Positions 47,915 through 55,118 of a DNA stretch of 64,000 nt are shown here, in pieces. Position numbers and translations under genes: made by a program. The stretch covers positions 230,085-294,084 of the forward strand of contig NZ_LMFZ01000034.1 in assembly GCF_001427305.1 (NCBI RefSeq), in the 5' to 3' direction. Under the pieces are notes generated by a model. It was not told where the DNA came from, did not search any database, and saw only the letters and a program-made list of their open reading frames with translations. The stretch comes from Duganella sp. Root1480D1 (GTDB taxonomy: Bacteria; Pseudomonadota; Gammaproteobacteria; Burkholderiales; Burkholderiaceae_D). The stretch's first letter is position 1, and every line of letters begins with the position of its first letter.

Positions 47915-49477
47915 ATGGTACCGATTCCAACACAGCGGATACTCATCGTTGGCGGCGGCAGCGCAGGCTGGCTGTGCGCCGCTTACCTGGCCAAGATGTT
48001 CGGCGACAGCAAGGAAATCACGCTGGTCGAAGCACCCGAAATCGGCGCCATTGGCGTAGGCGAAGGCAGCTTCCCCTCCCTGCGCGCGACGCTGGCGGCA
48101 CTCGGCATTCCGGAAGCGGAATTCGTGCGCGAATCGAGCGCCACTTTCAAGCAAGGCATCACCTTCCAGAACTGGCTGTATGGCGGCGACCACTACTTCC
48201 ATCCGTTCTCGATGCCGAGCCAGCGCCCGGGCGCACCGGAACTGCTGCCCTATTGGCTGCAAGGCCTGGCGGGCGATACGCCATTCGCCGAAGCCGTCAC
48301 CATGCAAAAGCGTGTAGTCGATGCGCAGCGCGCGCCAAAACGTCCCGGCGACAGCGACTACAACGGCCCGATGAACTACGCCTACCACTTCGACGCCATC
48401 CGTTTTGCGGGGCTGCTGGCCAGGCACGCCCGCAAACTCGGCGTGCGCCACGTGCAGGACCACGTCGAAGGCGTGCAGCGCGACCTCGATGGCGCCATTG
48501 CCAGCGTCGAAACCCGCGAACACGGTGCGCTCACTGCCGACCTATACATCGACTGCTCCGGCTTCCGCGCGCTGCTGATCGGCGGCGCGCTTGGCTCGCC
48601 GTTCCGCAGCGTGAGCGACGTGCTGTTGTGCGATACGGCGCTGGCGGTGCAAGTGCCCCACCCTGCCCTGGACACGCCAATCGCCTCCGCCACCATCTCC
48701 ACCGCACACGAAGCCGGCTGGACCTGGGACATCGGCCTGCAGGAACGGCGCGGCATCGGCTACGTCTATTCGAGCCGACACACCAGCGACGAACGCGCCG
48801 AGCAAGTACTGCGCGCCTACGCCGGCCCGGCGGCGGATGGACTGAACGTGCGCAAGATCCCCATGCGCGTCGGCTACCGCGAACAACACTGGATCAAGAA
48901 TTGCGTAGCGATCGGCCTTGCCGGCGGCTTCCTCGAACCACTCGAAGCATCCGGCATCGGCCTGGTGGAATCGGCGGTGCACATGCTGGGCGCCCTGTTC
49001 CCGCACAACGGCGAAATGGCTCCGGTGGCGCGCCACTTCAACCAGTTCATGAGCGAACGCTATGCCCGCATCGTGGACTTCATCAAGCTGCACTACTGCC
49101 TGAGCAAGCGCCGTGAGCAATTCTGGATCGACAACTGCGACCCCGCCACCTGGACCGACAGCCTGCGCGACAAGCTCGCCATGTGGCGCTGCCGCCCGCC
49201 GCAGCGCATGGATTTCCTGACCGATTTCGAAATGTACCCGCCCACCAGCTGGCAATACGTCCTGTACGGCATGGGCTTCCCCAAGACGATGCCGCCCTTG
49301 GCCGGCTTGCAGGGGCTGGCCGACGTGGCACGCCAGGAATTCGCCAACATCGCCGCCGTGTCGGCGCGGGCGGTGGCAGACCTGCCAGACCATCGCGCCT
49401 TCGTCACCCAGCTATGCCAGCATGAAAACGCTTTCAGAAACGACTTTCATGCCATTCGTGCAACGCTAAGCCACTGA
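47915..49477 (+). CDS. Flavin-dependent tryptophan-halogenase-family protein
   Basis: FAD-dependent protein of 520 residues in the PrnA-like superfamily. GGGSAGW at 13-19 is the FAD motif, the catalytic lysine is K79 (same number as in PrnA, in TFKQG), and EPLEAS at 341-346 holds the catalytic-type Glu344. The usual W-x-W-x-I-P motif reads WTWDIG (269-274), with Gly for Pro. Members beside TonB receptors are common in Xanthomonas, Caulobacter and Massilia relatives and their substrate is largely unknown. AAGGAG lies nine bases upstream. Divergent from the receptor, 53 bases before the LacI gene. Confidence 0.88.
   Translation: MVPIPTQRILIVGGGSAGWLCAAYLAKMFGDSKEITLVEAPEIGAIGVGEGSFPSLRATLAALGIPEAEFVRESSATFKQGITFQNWLYGGDHYFHPFSMPSQRPGAPELLPYWLQGLAGDTPFAEAVTMQKRVVDAQRAPKRPGDSDYNGPMNYAYHFDAIRFAGLLARHARKLGVRHVQDHVEGVQRDLDGAIASVETREHGALTADLYIDCSGFRALLIGGALGSPFRSVSDVLLCDTALAVQVPHPALDTPIASATISTAHEAGWTWDIGLQERRGIGYVYSSRHTSDERAEQVLRAYAGPAADGLNVRKIPMRVGYREQHWIKNCVAIGLAGGFLEPLEASGIGLVESAVHMLGALFPHNGEMAPVARHFNQFMSERYARIVDFIKLHYCLSKRREQFWIDNCDPATWTDSLRDKLAMWRCRPPQRMDFLTDFEMYPPTSWQYVLYGMGFPKTMPPLAGLQGLADVARQEFANIAAVSARAVADLPDHRAFVTQLCQHENAFRNDFHAIRATLSH
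49423..49436. promoter_or_regulatory. LacI-type operator within the halogenase gene 3' end
   Basis: TGAAAACGCTTTCA differs from the perfect operator at 47847 by one base. A weaker copy AGAAACGACTTTCA follows at 49436-49449. Both lie 82-108 bases before the LacI start, inside coding sequence, and could form part of an autoregulatory loop with the site at 49515. Confidence 0.5.
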
Positions 49478-49514
49478 GCGCTTTCTGCTGCCAAGTTCTA
49501 TGGTAATCTCCGCT

Positions 49515-49528
49515 TGAAAAGCATTTCA
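49515..49528. promoter_or_regulatory. LacI-type operator at the LacI start
   Basis: TGAAAAGCATTTCA, a near-palindrome ending two bases before the LacI ATG and downstream of a possible -10 (TAATCT at 49504-49509). Binding would block transcription, consistent with negative autoregulation. Confidence 0.6.
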
Positions 49529-49530
49529 TA

Positions 49531-50562
49531 ATGAGAAACCCCTTGAACGACCACGCCAACATCCCCACGCCAGCCACGCTGACCGACGTAGCCCGCCGCG
49601 CGGGCGTCTCCCCCAGCACCGTATCGCGCATCCTGAACGGCACCGCCAAGGTGGCAGACGACAAGCGGCAAGCCGTGCAGGCCGCGATCAGCGAGCTGAA
49701 TTTTGCCCCCAACCAGATGGCGCAGAGCCTGAAGCACGGGCGCACGATGACGATCGGGATCGTGGTGCAGGACATCGCCTCGCCCTTCTTCGACGAGATC
49801 CTGCACGGCGTTGACGACGGGCTGAAAGGCACCGGCTACGCCTCGGTGATCGTCAGCGGCCACTGGAATGCCGACGAAGAGGCGGAGCGCATCCGGCTGC
49901 TGCTGGCGCGCAAAGTGGACGGCATCATCCTGCTGACCGGCCGCATGACCGACGCAGCGGTGCTGGGCTTCGCCGCGCAACGCCCCGTCGTATCGCTGGG
50001 CCGCGTGCTGCGCACCAACCGCGCCATCGGCTTCGCACTCGATAATGAACACGGCGCCTGGCTGGCCGTGCGCCACCTGATCGAAATGGGCCACCGCCGT
50101 ATCGCCCACCTGGCGGGCCCGGTCGAAAACCGCGATTCGGTGGAGCGCCTGGCCGGCTACAAACGTGCGCTGAAGGAAGCAGATATTCCCTTCGACCCGG
50201 CGCTGGTCGTGGAGGGCAACCTGCAGGAAGCCGGCGGCCTGATGGCGATGAACCGCCTGTACGACAGCCAGCATCCGTTCACCGCAGTCTTCGCGGTCAA
50301 CGACCAGACAGCATACGGCGCGCGGCTTTTCCTGTACCGCAAAGGCATCCGCGTGCCGGACGACGTTTCGCTGGTCGGCTTCGACGACCTGCCTGGCTCC
50401 TCGTACACCACGCCGCCGCTGACCACCATCCGCCAGCCGCTGTACGTCATCGGCCAGACGGCCGTGCAGTCCATGCTCGGATTGATCAACGGCGAGGAAG
50501 TGGAAGGCACGATTCCGCCGGTGGAGCTGGTGGTGCGCGAAACCACGCGGCGCATCCGCTAG
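49531..50562 (+). CDS. LacI-family transcriptional regulator of the glycoside locus
   Basis: Protein of 343 residues: LacI helix-turn-helix with hinge at 17-65 (TLTDVARRAGVSPSTVSRILNG) and a sugar-binding domain (GIVVQDIASPFFDEI, GHRRIAHLAGP, VFAVNDQTAYGA). It should bind a glucoside or its product and release operators near 47.83 and 49.5 kb. No clear Shine-Dalgarno is seen; an operator fills the space before the ATG. It ends four bases before the convergent M23 peptidase gene. Confidence 0.93.
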   Translation: MRNPLNDHANIPTPATLTDVARRAGVSPSTVSRILNGTAKVADDKRQAVQAAISELNFAPNQMAQSLKHGRTMTIGIVVQDIASPFFDEILHGVDDGLKGTGYASVIVSGHWNADEEAERIRLLLARKVDGIILLTGRMTDAAVLGFAAQRPVVSLGRVLRTNRAIGFALDNEHGAWLAVRHLIEMGHRRIAHLAGPVENRDSVERLAGYKRALKEADIPFDPALVVEGNLQEAGGLMAMNRLYDSQHPFTAVFAVNDQTAYGARLFLYRKGIRVPDDVSLVGFDDLPGSSYTTPPLTTIRQPLYVIGQTAVQSMLGLINGEEVEGTIPPVELVVRETTRRIR

Positions 50563-50565
50563 CGC

Positions 50566-51651
50566 TTACGGCAGGCGGCGCACCACGTCGCCGCTATCGA
50601 CCTGACCCTGCTTGACCTTGAGCCAGTTCTTGCCGGTCAGGCGCTCGAAATTATTGAAGGGCGATGGCAGCGCATCCGCATCAAATCCGGGCGCATTCTT
50701 CAGGTCATAGTGCAGGTGTACCAGGAAGGCGTCGCCCGAAAAGCCCATTTCACCGACCTTCTGCCCCGCTTTCACGGTATCGCCCACCTTGACTGTCACG
50801 CTGCCCTGCTTCATATGGGCCAACAGGCTGATTTCACCGTTGCCATGGTCGATCTCCACATGGTTGCCCCACATGATGCTCGGGTCGGCGATGAACTGTT
50901 CCTTGCCAAAGGAAGGTCCCTTGCCCTTGGAGTTATCCGGAATGGTGGCAACTGCACGAATCACTTTGCCGCCCGCCGGCGCCACGATGGGCTTTCCCCA
51001 GCCATACCAGTCTTCATTGCGTGAACCGTCGCCCTTGAACATGCGCCCCTGGTCGTCGGTGGCAACGAAGTCATAGCTGTAGCGCATGAAGTTGCGCTGC
51101 CATTTCAGCGCTTGCGCCATCGGATCGAGCAATGGCAGGCGGCGGTGATGGCCATAGAAATCATGGCCGTCGTGCACCAGCACCGGTCCGGCGAGCGGCA
51201 GTTGCAACTGCGCTTTCGGCTTGAACGCGCTTGGCGCCACTGGAACTTCAACGGTGTATTTGGTGTCGTCGCCCACGTCGAATTTGAAGGTATAGCGCAG
51301 GCGGGAGATATCCAGCTCCTGGGGGAATGCAAACAGGGGGTTGAATACCAACTCCGACTTGCCCGGCTCAATCAAGCGATTTGGCACCACCAGCACGCTG
51401 CGGCCATTGGCACCTACGCGGTACTGCGCCACCAGCTTGCCGGCGTCGCCCAGCACGGAAACTTCGACTTCGCTCAGTTCAACCTTGTCCTGGCTATCGT
51501 TCTTGACCAGGAAGTCGATGTTCAGCAGTTGCTGGCCCTTGCCCTGCTCAATCAGCGGCTTGGCCGGCGACACGCTCACTTCGACAGGGGCAGCCCAAGC
51601 CATGCCGCTAGCCAGAGCCATTGCCGCGAAGGCGGTGTTATGCAATTTCAT
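50566..51651 (-). CDS. Exported M23-family metallopeptidase
   Basis: Protein of 361 residues with a signal peptide (MKLHNTAFAAMALASGMAWA), an N-terminal beta-sandwich-like region (about 21-150), and a LytM-type peptidase domain (about 175-335). Domain signs are IVAPAGGKVI near 224, GNHVEIDHGNGEISLLAHM near 266-285 and HLHYDL near 317-322 carrying zinc His. The first zinc motif HxxxD is probably HDGHDFYGH near 160-168. Should cleave peptidoglycan cross-links or a glycine-rich peptide in the periplasm. Single gene. Confidence 0.87.
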   Translation of the reverse strand: MKLHNTAFAAMALASGMAWAAPVEVSVSPAKPLIEQGKGQQLLNIDFLVKNDSQDKVELSEVEVSVLGDAGKLVAQYRVGANGRSVLVVPNRLIEPGKSELVFNPLFAFPQELDISRLRYTFKFDVGDDTKYTVEVPVAPSAFKPKAQLQLPLAGPVLVHDGHDFYGHHRRLPLLDPMAQALKWQRNFMRYSYDFVATDDQGRMFKGDGSRNEDWYGWGKPIVAPAGGKVIRAVATIPDNSKGKGPSFGKEQFIADPSIMWGNHVEIDHGNGEISLLAHMKQGSVTVKVGDTVKAGQKVGEMGFSGDAFLVHLHYDLKNAPGFDADALPSPFNNFERLTGKNWLKVKQGQVDSGDVVRRLP

Positions 51652-51738
51652 TCAGTCCCCCAAGAGTTTTTAAAAGTGGGGCGACTTTACCCGGCACCGG
51701 GGCGCAAATGCGGGAATTTGCGACGAACTGCATGATTC

Positions 51739-51768
51739 TTGGCGTGATTGGCGTGGGGAATGTATAAT
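51739..51768 (+). promoter_or_regulatory. Promoter of tRNA-Ser
   Basis: -35 TTGGCG (51739-51744), 18-base spacer, -10 TATAAT (51763-51768), ten bases before the mature tRNA 5' end. Confidence 0.75.
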
Positions 51769-51778
51769 CCAGCCCTCC

Positions 51779-51868
51779 GGAAGCGTGGCCGAGTGGTTGA
51801 AGGCAGCAGTCTTGAAAACTGCCGACGGTTAATCCCGTTCGTGAGTTCGAATCTCACCGCTTCCGCCA
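51779..51868 (+). tRNA. tRNA-Ser (anticodon TGA)
   Basis: Ninety-base class II tRNA. Acceptor stem GGAAGCG pairs with CGCTTCC, the anticodon loop CTTGAAA holds TGA at 51813-51815, a long variable arm follows, and the T-arm contains GTTCGAATC. The 3' CCA is encoded (51866-51868). Decodes UCA and related serine codons. Confidence 0.97.
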
Positions 51869-51879
51869 GACATCATAAC

Positions 51880-51910
51880 GAGCCCTTGTAAATCAAGGGC
51901 TCTTGTTTTT
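51880..51910 (+). terminator. Rho-independent terminator after tRNA-Ser
   Basis: Perfect 9-bp stem GAGCCCTTG/CAAGGGCTC with TAAAT loop, followed by TTGTTTTT. Confidence 0.93.
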
Positions 51911-51965
51911 CCGCGCCGCCCTTTGAGCCGCCTATGGGACTTCATCCTCTCCTCGTAACACCTGA

Positions 51966-51988
51966 GTTGCGGAAACGGTTTCCGCAAC
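51966..51988. repeat. Perfect inverted repeat with one-base centre
   Basis: Arms GTTGCGGAAAC (51966-51976) and GTTTCCGCAAC (51978-51988) flank a single G. A partial third copy GTTTCGCAAC follows at about 52009-52018. The loop is too short for an RNA hairpin, so it looks like a protein-binding site. Stretch 51911-52119 otherwise holds nothing recognisable. Confidence 0.75.
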
Positions 51989-52119
51989 CCATCTCAGTAA
52001 ACACTCTGTTTCGCAACTCTCACACCAGCCCAGGCCATTATCAAGTAAATAAGAGAACGGAGCGATCAGTGGGTTTTGCCTGGGATTTTCTGGCTTATGC
52101 AACCGTGTAACAGCTCGAC

Positions 52120-52452
52120 ATGGAATGGACGGCGGGTCGAATAGAACTTACGCAGCCTCACTTTAAGTCTGCAGCGGAAGGCGCAGAATATATCGCAGCA
52201 CTTCGAGGCAAGGTTGTACAGGCCAACGAATTGCAGGCTAGCCTGGTCGGCAAAACTGATGAAATTCAGGCGCACATGGAGCGTACTCTGAAAGAACTCC
52301 AGGTTCTCAGTTCGCAGACCAAAGAAGCTTGGACTGAACTGGAAGCATTACAGGATCGGGTCGAAGAAGAATCGCAGCATCTGGGTAAAGTATCAAGTAC
52401 TGTGGAGTCGTTGAACTACGAAGCGAGAAGGGCTCGCGGGGACTTCTACTAG
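52120..52452 (+). CDS. Small coiled-coil protein in a low-GC patch
   Basis: Protein of 110 residues, unrecognised, strongly helical with heptad-like spacing (EIQAHMERTLKELQVLSSQ, ELEALQDRVEEESQHLG). Base composition and codon use are visibly less GC-rich than the flanks. No Shine-Dalgarno is seen before the ATG. It ends in TAG and the same frame then runs directly into a truncated receiver domain, so it may itself be a fragment left by a deletion. Confidence that it is expressed is modest. Confidence 0.45.
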   Translation: MEWTAGRIELTQPHFKSAAEGAEYIAALRGKVVQANELQASLVGKTDEIQAHMERTLKELQVLSSQTKEAWTELEALQDRVEEESQHLGKVSSTVESLNYEARRARGDFY

Positions 52453-52794
52453 AAACTTCCGTTGCAGGCCTCCGGCCACCAGGTGCGCGAGGTCCATAAT
52501 GGACAAGAAGGGCTCAGACTCGCGTTCGAGTTCGAGCCGGAAGTCGTCCTGCTCGACCTGGGCATGCCCGGAATGTCGGGCTTCGACGTGGCGCGCGAAC
52601 TGCGGGGGCGAACCACCCAACCCGGGCCGCGTATCATCGCCGTCACCGGATGGGGCCAGGAAGCCGATCGCCGGTTGACGCGCGAGGCCGGCTTCGACTT
52701 TCACCTGACCAAGCCGGTCAATCACACGGAACTGGACGTGCTGCTGTCGATGAATTTGCCGGCTCCCGGACAGGCGGCGCCGGTCCGGCATTAG
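52453..52794 (+). pseudogene. 5'-truncated response-regulator receiver domain
   Basis: The frame after the TAG at 52450-52452 encodes a CheY-like domain from its first helix onward (QASGHQVREVHNGQEG), with the phospho-acceptor Asp in VVLLDLGMPG, the Thr in AVTGWG and the Lys in LTKPVN. The first strand with the acidic pair is missing, and the only start is a TTG (52462) without a ribosome binding site. It looks like the C-terminal end of a hybrid kinase or a regulator whose 5' part was lost by recombination near 52452. Confidence 0.75.
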
Positions 52795-52847
52795 GCGGAG
52801 CCCTTCTCCTGTACTAACATCCCAGGTCCTAAATTTCAGGCACCATC

Positions 52848-53192
52848 ATGACCGCATCCCGCCGCTATAACAGACGCCAACTCAAGAAAAAGCACCTCGG
52901 TGAATTCCAGGAACTCGGTTTCCTCGTCGAGGCACAACTGGTCGGCACGCTGACCCTTGCTGAACACAACGCGCTGATCCACCAGTTCCTCGAAGAAGCC
53001 ATCGAGGCCAATGGCCTCGCCTTTGGCGGTGGATACGACGACGATTTCGGCGGCATCATGGTGTCGAACAAGCCATACGGCAAAGTCGACGAAAGCCACC
53101 GCACCCTGGTGCAGGATTGGCTTTCCAAGCAGGCCAAACTGACCAACATCAAAGTCGGCGAACTGCGCGACGCCTGGTACGGTTGGGGTTAA
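52848..53192 (+). CDS. yggL: YggL-family (DUF469) ribosome-associated protein
   Basis: Protein of 114 residues matching the YggL/DUF469 pattern: basic N-terminus (RRYNRRQLKKKHLGEFQELGF), LIHQFLEEAIEANGLAFGGG, HRTLVQDWL, and the C-terminal GELRDAWYGW. E. coli YggL binds the 50S subunit. A strong terminator follows at 53222. A single-gene unit downstream of the degraded patch. Confidence 0.9.
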   Translation: MTASRRYNRRQLKKKHLGEFQELGFLVEAQLVGTLTLAEHNALIHQFLEEAIEANGLAFGGGYDDDFGGIMVSNKPYGKVDESHRTLVQDWLSKQAKLTNIKVGELRDAWYGWG

Positions 53193-53221
53193 TTGCGCGT
53201 CCAGCGCTCCCATCGACCAGG

Positions 53222-53252
53222 AAAGGGCAGCCCGTGTGGCTGCCCTTTTTTA
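53222..53252 (+). terminator. Rho-independent terminator after yggL
   Basis: Perfect 10-bp stem AAGGGCAGCC/GGCTGCCCTT with a CGTGT loop, followed by a run of T. Confidence 0.93.
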
Positions 53253-53293
53253 TTATGCTAACCTTGCCATTCCACTAATCACGGAAGGGCAAA

Positions 53294-54319
53294 GTGAAAT
53301 CACTGCTTCTCACCGCAGCAGGCTTGCTGGCTTTTCCAGCCCAGGCTTCGCAACAATTCGACGTGCCTTCCGCGCCGGGCATCACCCTGGCGGTGACCGA
53401 GGTCGGGCAGCATCACGGCAAGCGCCCTATCCTGCTGGTGCATGGTGCGCGGGTCAGCTCGAAGGCTTCGTTCGACTTGCCGGTGGCGGGCGGCTCGCTG
53501 GCGGCCGACCTGGCGGCACGCGGATTTGATGTCTACACGCTCGATGTGCGCGGCTATGGCGCTTCAACCAGGCTTGCCGAGATGGCGTCGGCGCCGACGA
53601 CAGGTGCGGCACTGGTGCGCACCAATGCCGCTGTCGAAGATATCGATGCGGCGGTGGACTTTGCGCGCAGGCGCAGTGGCGGCGCCAAGGTGGCGCTGCT
53701 TGGCTGGGCGACTGGGGGCCAATGGGCCGGGCATTATGCGACCCTGCATTCGCCGAAACTGAGCGCGGTGGTCATGCTGAACAGCCTCTATCGCGGCACC
53801 ACCGCGCATCCACTGATTGGGCGCGGAACGGGCATGGAGGACAAGGAACAGCTAGGCACCTTCAACCGCGCGGCTTGCGGCAATTACCGTGTGTCCGACG
53901 CGGCGTCTACCCTGGGCCCGTGGGACCGCACGCTGGGCGAGGATAAGGACAGTGCGCGCGATCCGGGCGTGGCAAAGGCTTATGTCGAGGCGGCACTGGA
54001 TAGTGACAGCACCAGCGCCCAGCGCGAGCCGCGCAGCTTCCGTGCGCCCTGCGGGGCGATGGAAGACAGCTTCTACCTCGCCACTGGCCGCCAGTTGTGG
54101 GACGCGTCGCTGATCACGGCGCCAGTGCTGGCGATAGCCGGTGAAAAGGATTTCTGGTCGCGACCGGAAGACATGGCGAACCTGCAGGCGGACCTGGTGC
54201 ACGCCGCCGCCGTGCGCATGGTGCGCATTCCTGGCGCCACCCACTTCCTGCACCTGGAGCGCCCGGACCGCGGCCGCGCGCAGCTTATCGATGAAGTGGA
54301 CAGCTTTGTACCCAAATAA
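53294..54319 (+). CDS. Exported alpha/beta-hydrolase-fold protein lacking the nucleophile serine
   Basis: Protein of 341 residues with a signal peptide (MKSLLLTAAGLLAFPAQA) and an alpha/beta-hydrolase fold: LLVHGARVSS near 47-56, LDVRGYGAS near 83-91, a late Asp in AIAGEKDFW and His in GATHFLHL. At the nucleophile elbow the sequence is LGWATGG (136-142), so position 139 is Ala where Ser, Cys or Asp is expected. It may be a non-enzymatic or binding protein, or use another residue (T140 is adjacent). The GTG at 53294 follows GGAAGGG. Ten bases before a second exported hydrolase. Confidence 0.82.
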   Translation: MKSLLLTAAGLLAFPAQASQQFDVPSAPGITLAVTEVGQHHGKRPILLVHGARVSSKASFDLPVAGGSLAADLAARGFDVYTLDVRGYGASTRLAEMASAPTTGAALVRTNAAVEDIDAAVDFARRRSGGAKVALLGWATGGQWAGHYATLHSPKLSAVVMLNSLYRGTTAHPLIGRGTGMEDKEQLGTFNRAACGNYRVSDAASTLGPWDRTLGEDKDSARDPGVAKAYVEAALDSDSTSAQREPRSFRAPCGAMEDSFYLATGRQLWDASLITAPVLAIAGEKDFWSRPEDMANLQADLVHAAAVRMVRIPGATHFLHLERPDRGRAQLIDEVDSFVPK

Positions 54320-54329
54320 GGGAGGGGCG

Positions 54330-55118
54330 ATGATTGGATTTTTCAGCAGGCTTGCAGCGATATTCGTGTTCGCTGGCACAGCCATGGCGCAGACCGCGCC
54401 GCAAGCCGTGGGCGTAGTTGTCATGCACGGCAAAGGCGGTTCGCCGGCAAAATTTGTGGCGGAACTGGCGTCCGGTCTGGAGGCCAAGGGGCACCTTGTC
54501 GCCAATATCGAAATGCCCTGGTCGGGCAACCGGAATTACGACGTCAATACGGCTGCGGCGGAAGGGGAAATCGAGGCGGCGTTGACGGGTTTGCGGGCAA
54601 AAGGCGCAAGCCGCCTTTTCGTGGCCGGACATAGCCAGGGCGGAACGTTCGCACTGCACTACGGCAGCAAGCATGCGGTGGACGGCGTCATTGCCATCGC
54701 GCCCGGCGCAAGCAGCGCCAGCCAGGTGATTCGAGAAAAGCTGGGCGGAACCCTGGAGGAGGCCAGGAAGCTCATCGCAGCGGGCAAAGGCGGCGAGACC
54801 GCGCGATTGCAGGATTTCGAAGGCGCCAAGGGAACCTATGCAGTTGTCTGCAAGCCTGATAACTACGTCTCCTGGTTCGATCCCGACGGCGCGATGAACC
54901 TGATGCAGTCGATTCGCGGCATGCGGCCGGAAAATCCCGTGCTGCTGGTGGTGCCGAAGAACGATTATCCTGGCCTGCTCAAGGCCAAGCAGGCTAACTT
55001 CGATGCCCTGCCGCGCAATCCGCGCACCAGGCTATATGAGCCGGACGCCACGCATACAGGCGCGCCCGCCGCTTCGCGCGATGAGGTCTCGCGCTGGATG
55101 ATGGAGGTGGCGAACTAG
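54330..55118 (+). CDS. Exported alpha/beta hydrolase
   Basis: Protein of 262 residues: signal peptide (MIGFFSRLAAIFVFAGTAMAQ), MHGKGGSP oxyanion segment near 32-39, nucleophile elbow GHSQGG with S102, and a probable His in EPDATHTGAP. Resembles small secreted dienelactone-hydrolase-like proteins; substrate unknown. GGAGGGG lies upstream of the ATG at 54330; the longer in-frame reading starts inside the previous gene. Forms a pair with the serine-less protein and overlaps the convergent GGDEF-EAL gene by four bases. Confidence 0.85.
   Translation: MIGFFSRLAAIFVFAGTAMAQTAPQAVGVVVMHGKGGSPAKFVAELASGLEAKGHLVANIEMPWSGNRNYDVNTAAAEGEIEAALTGLRAKGASRLFVAGHSQGGTFALHYGSKHAVDGVIAIAPGASSASQVIREKLGGTLEEARKLIAAGKGGETARLQDFEGAKGTYAVVCKPDNYVSWFDPDGAMNLMQSIRGMRPENPVLLVVPKNDYPGLLKAKQANFDALPRNPRTRLYEPDATHTGAPAASRDEVSRWMMEVAN

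Noticed and set aside
51779..51868. tRNA-Ser as a proven phage attachment site
   Set aside because: The low-GC patch is suggestive, but I found no duplicate of the tRNA 3' end downstream in this window and no integrase gene, so no att site is called.
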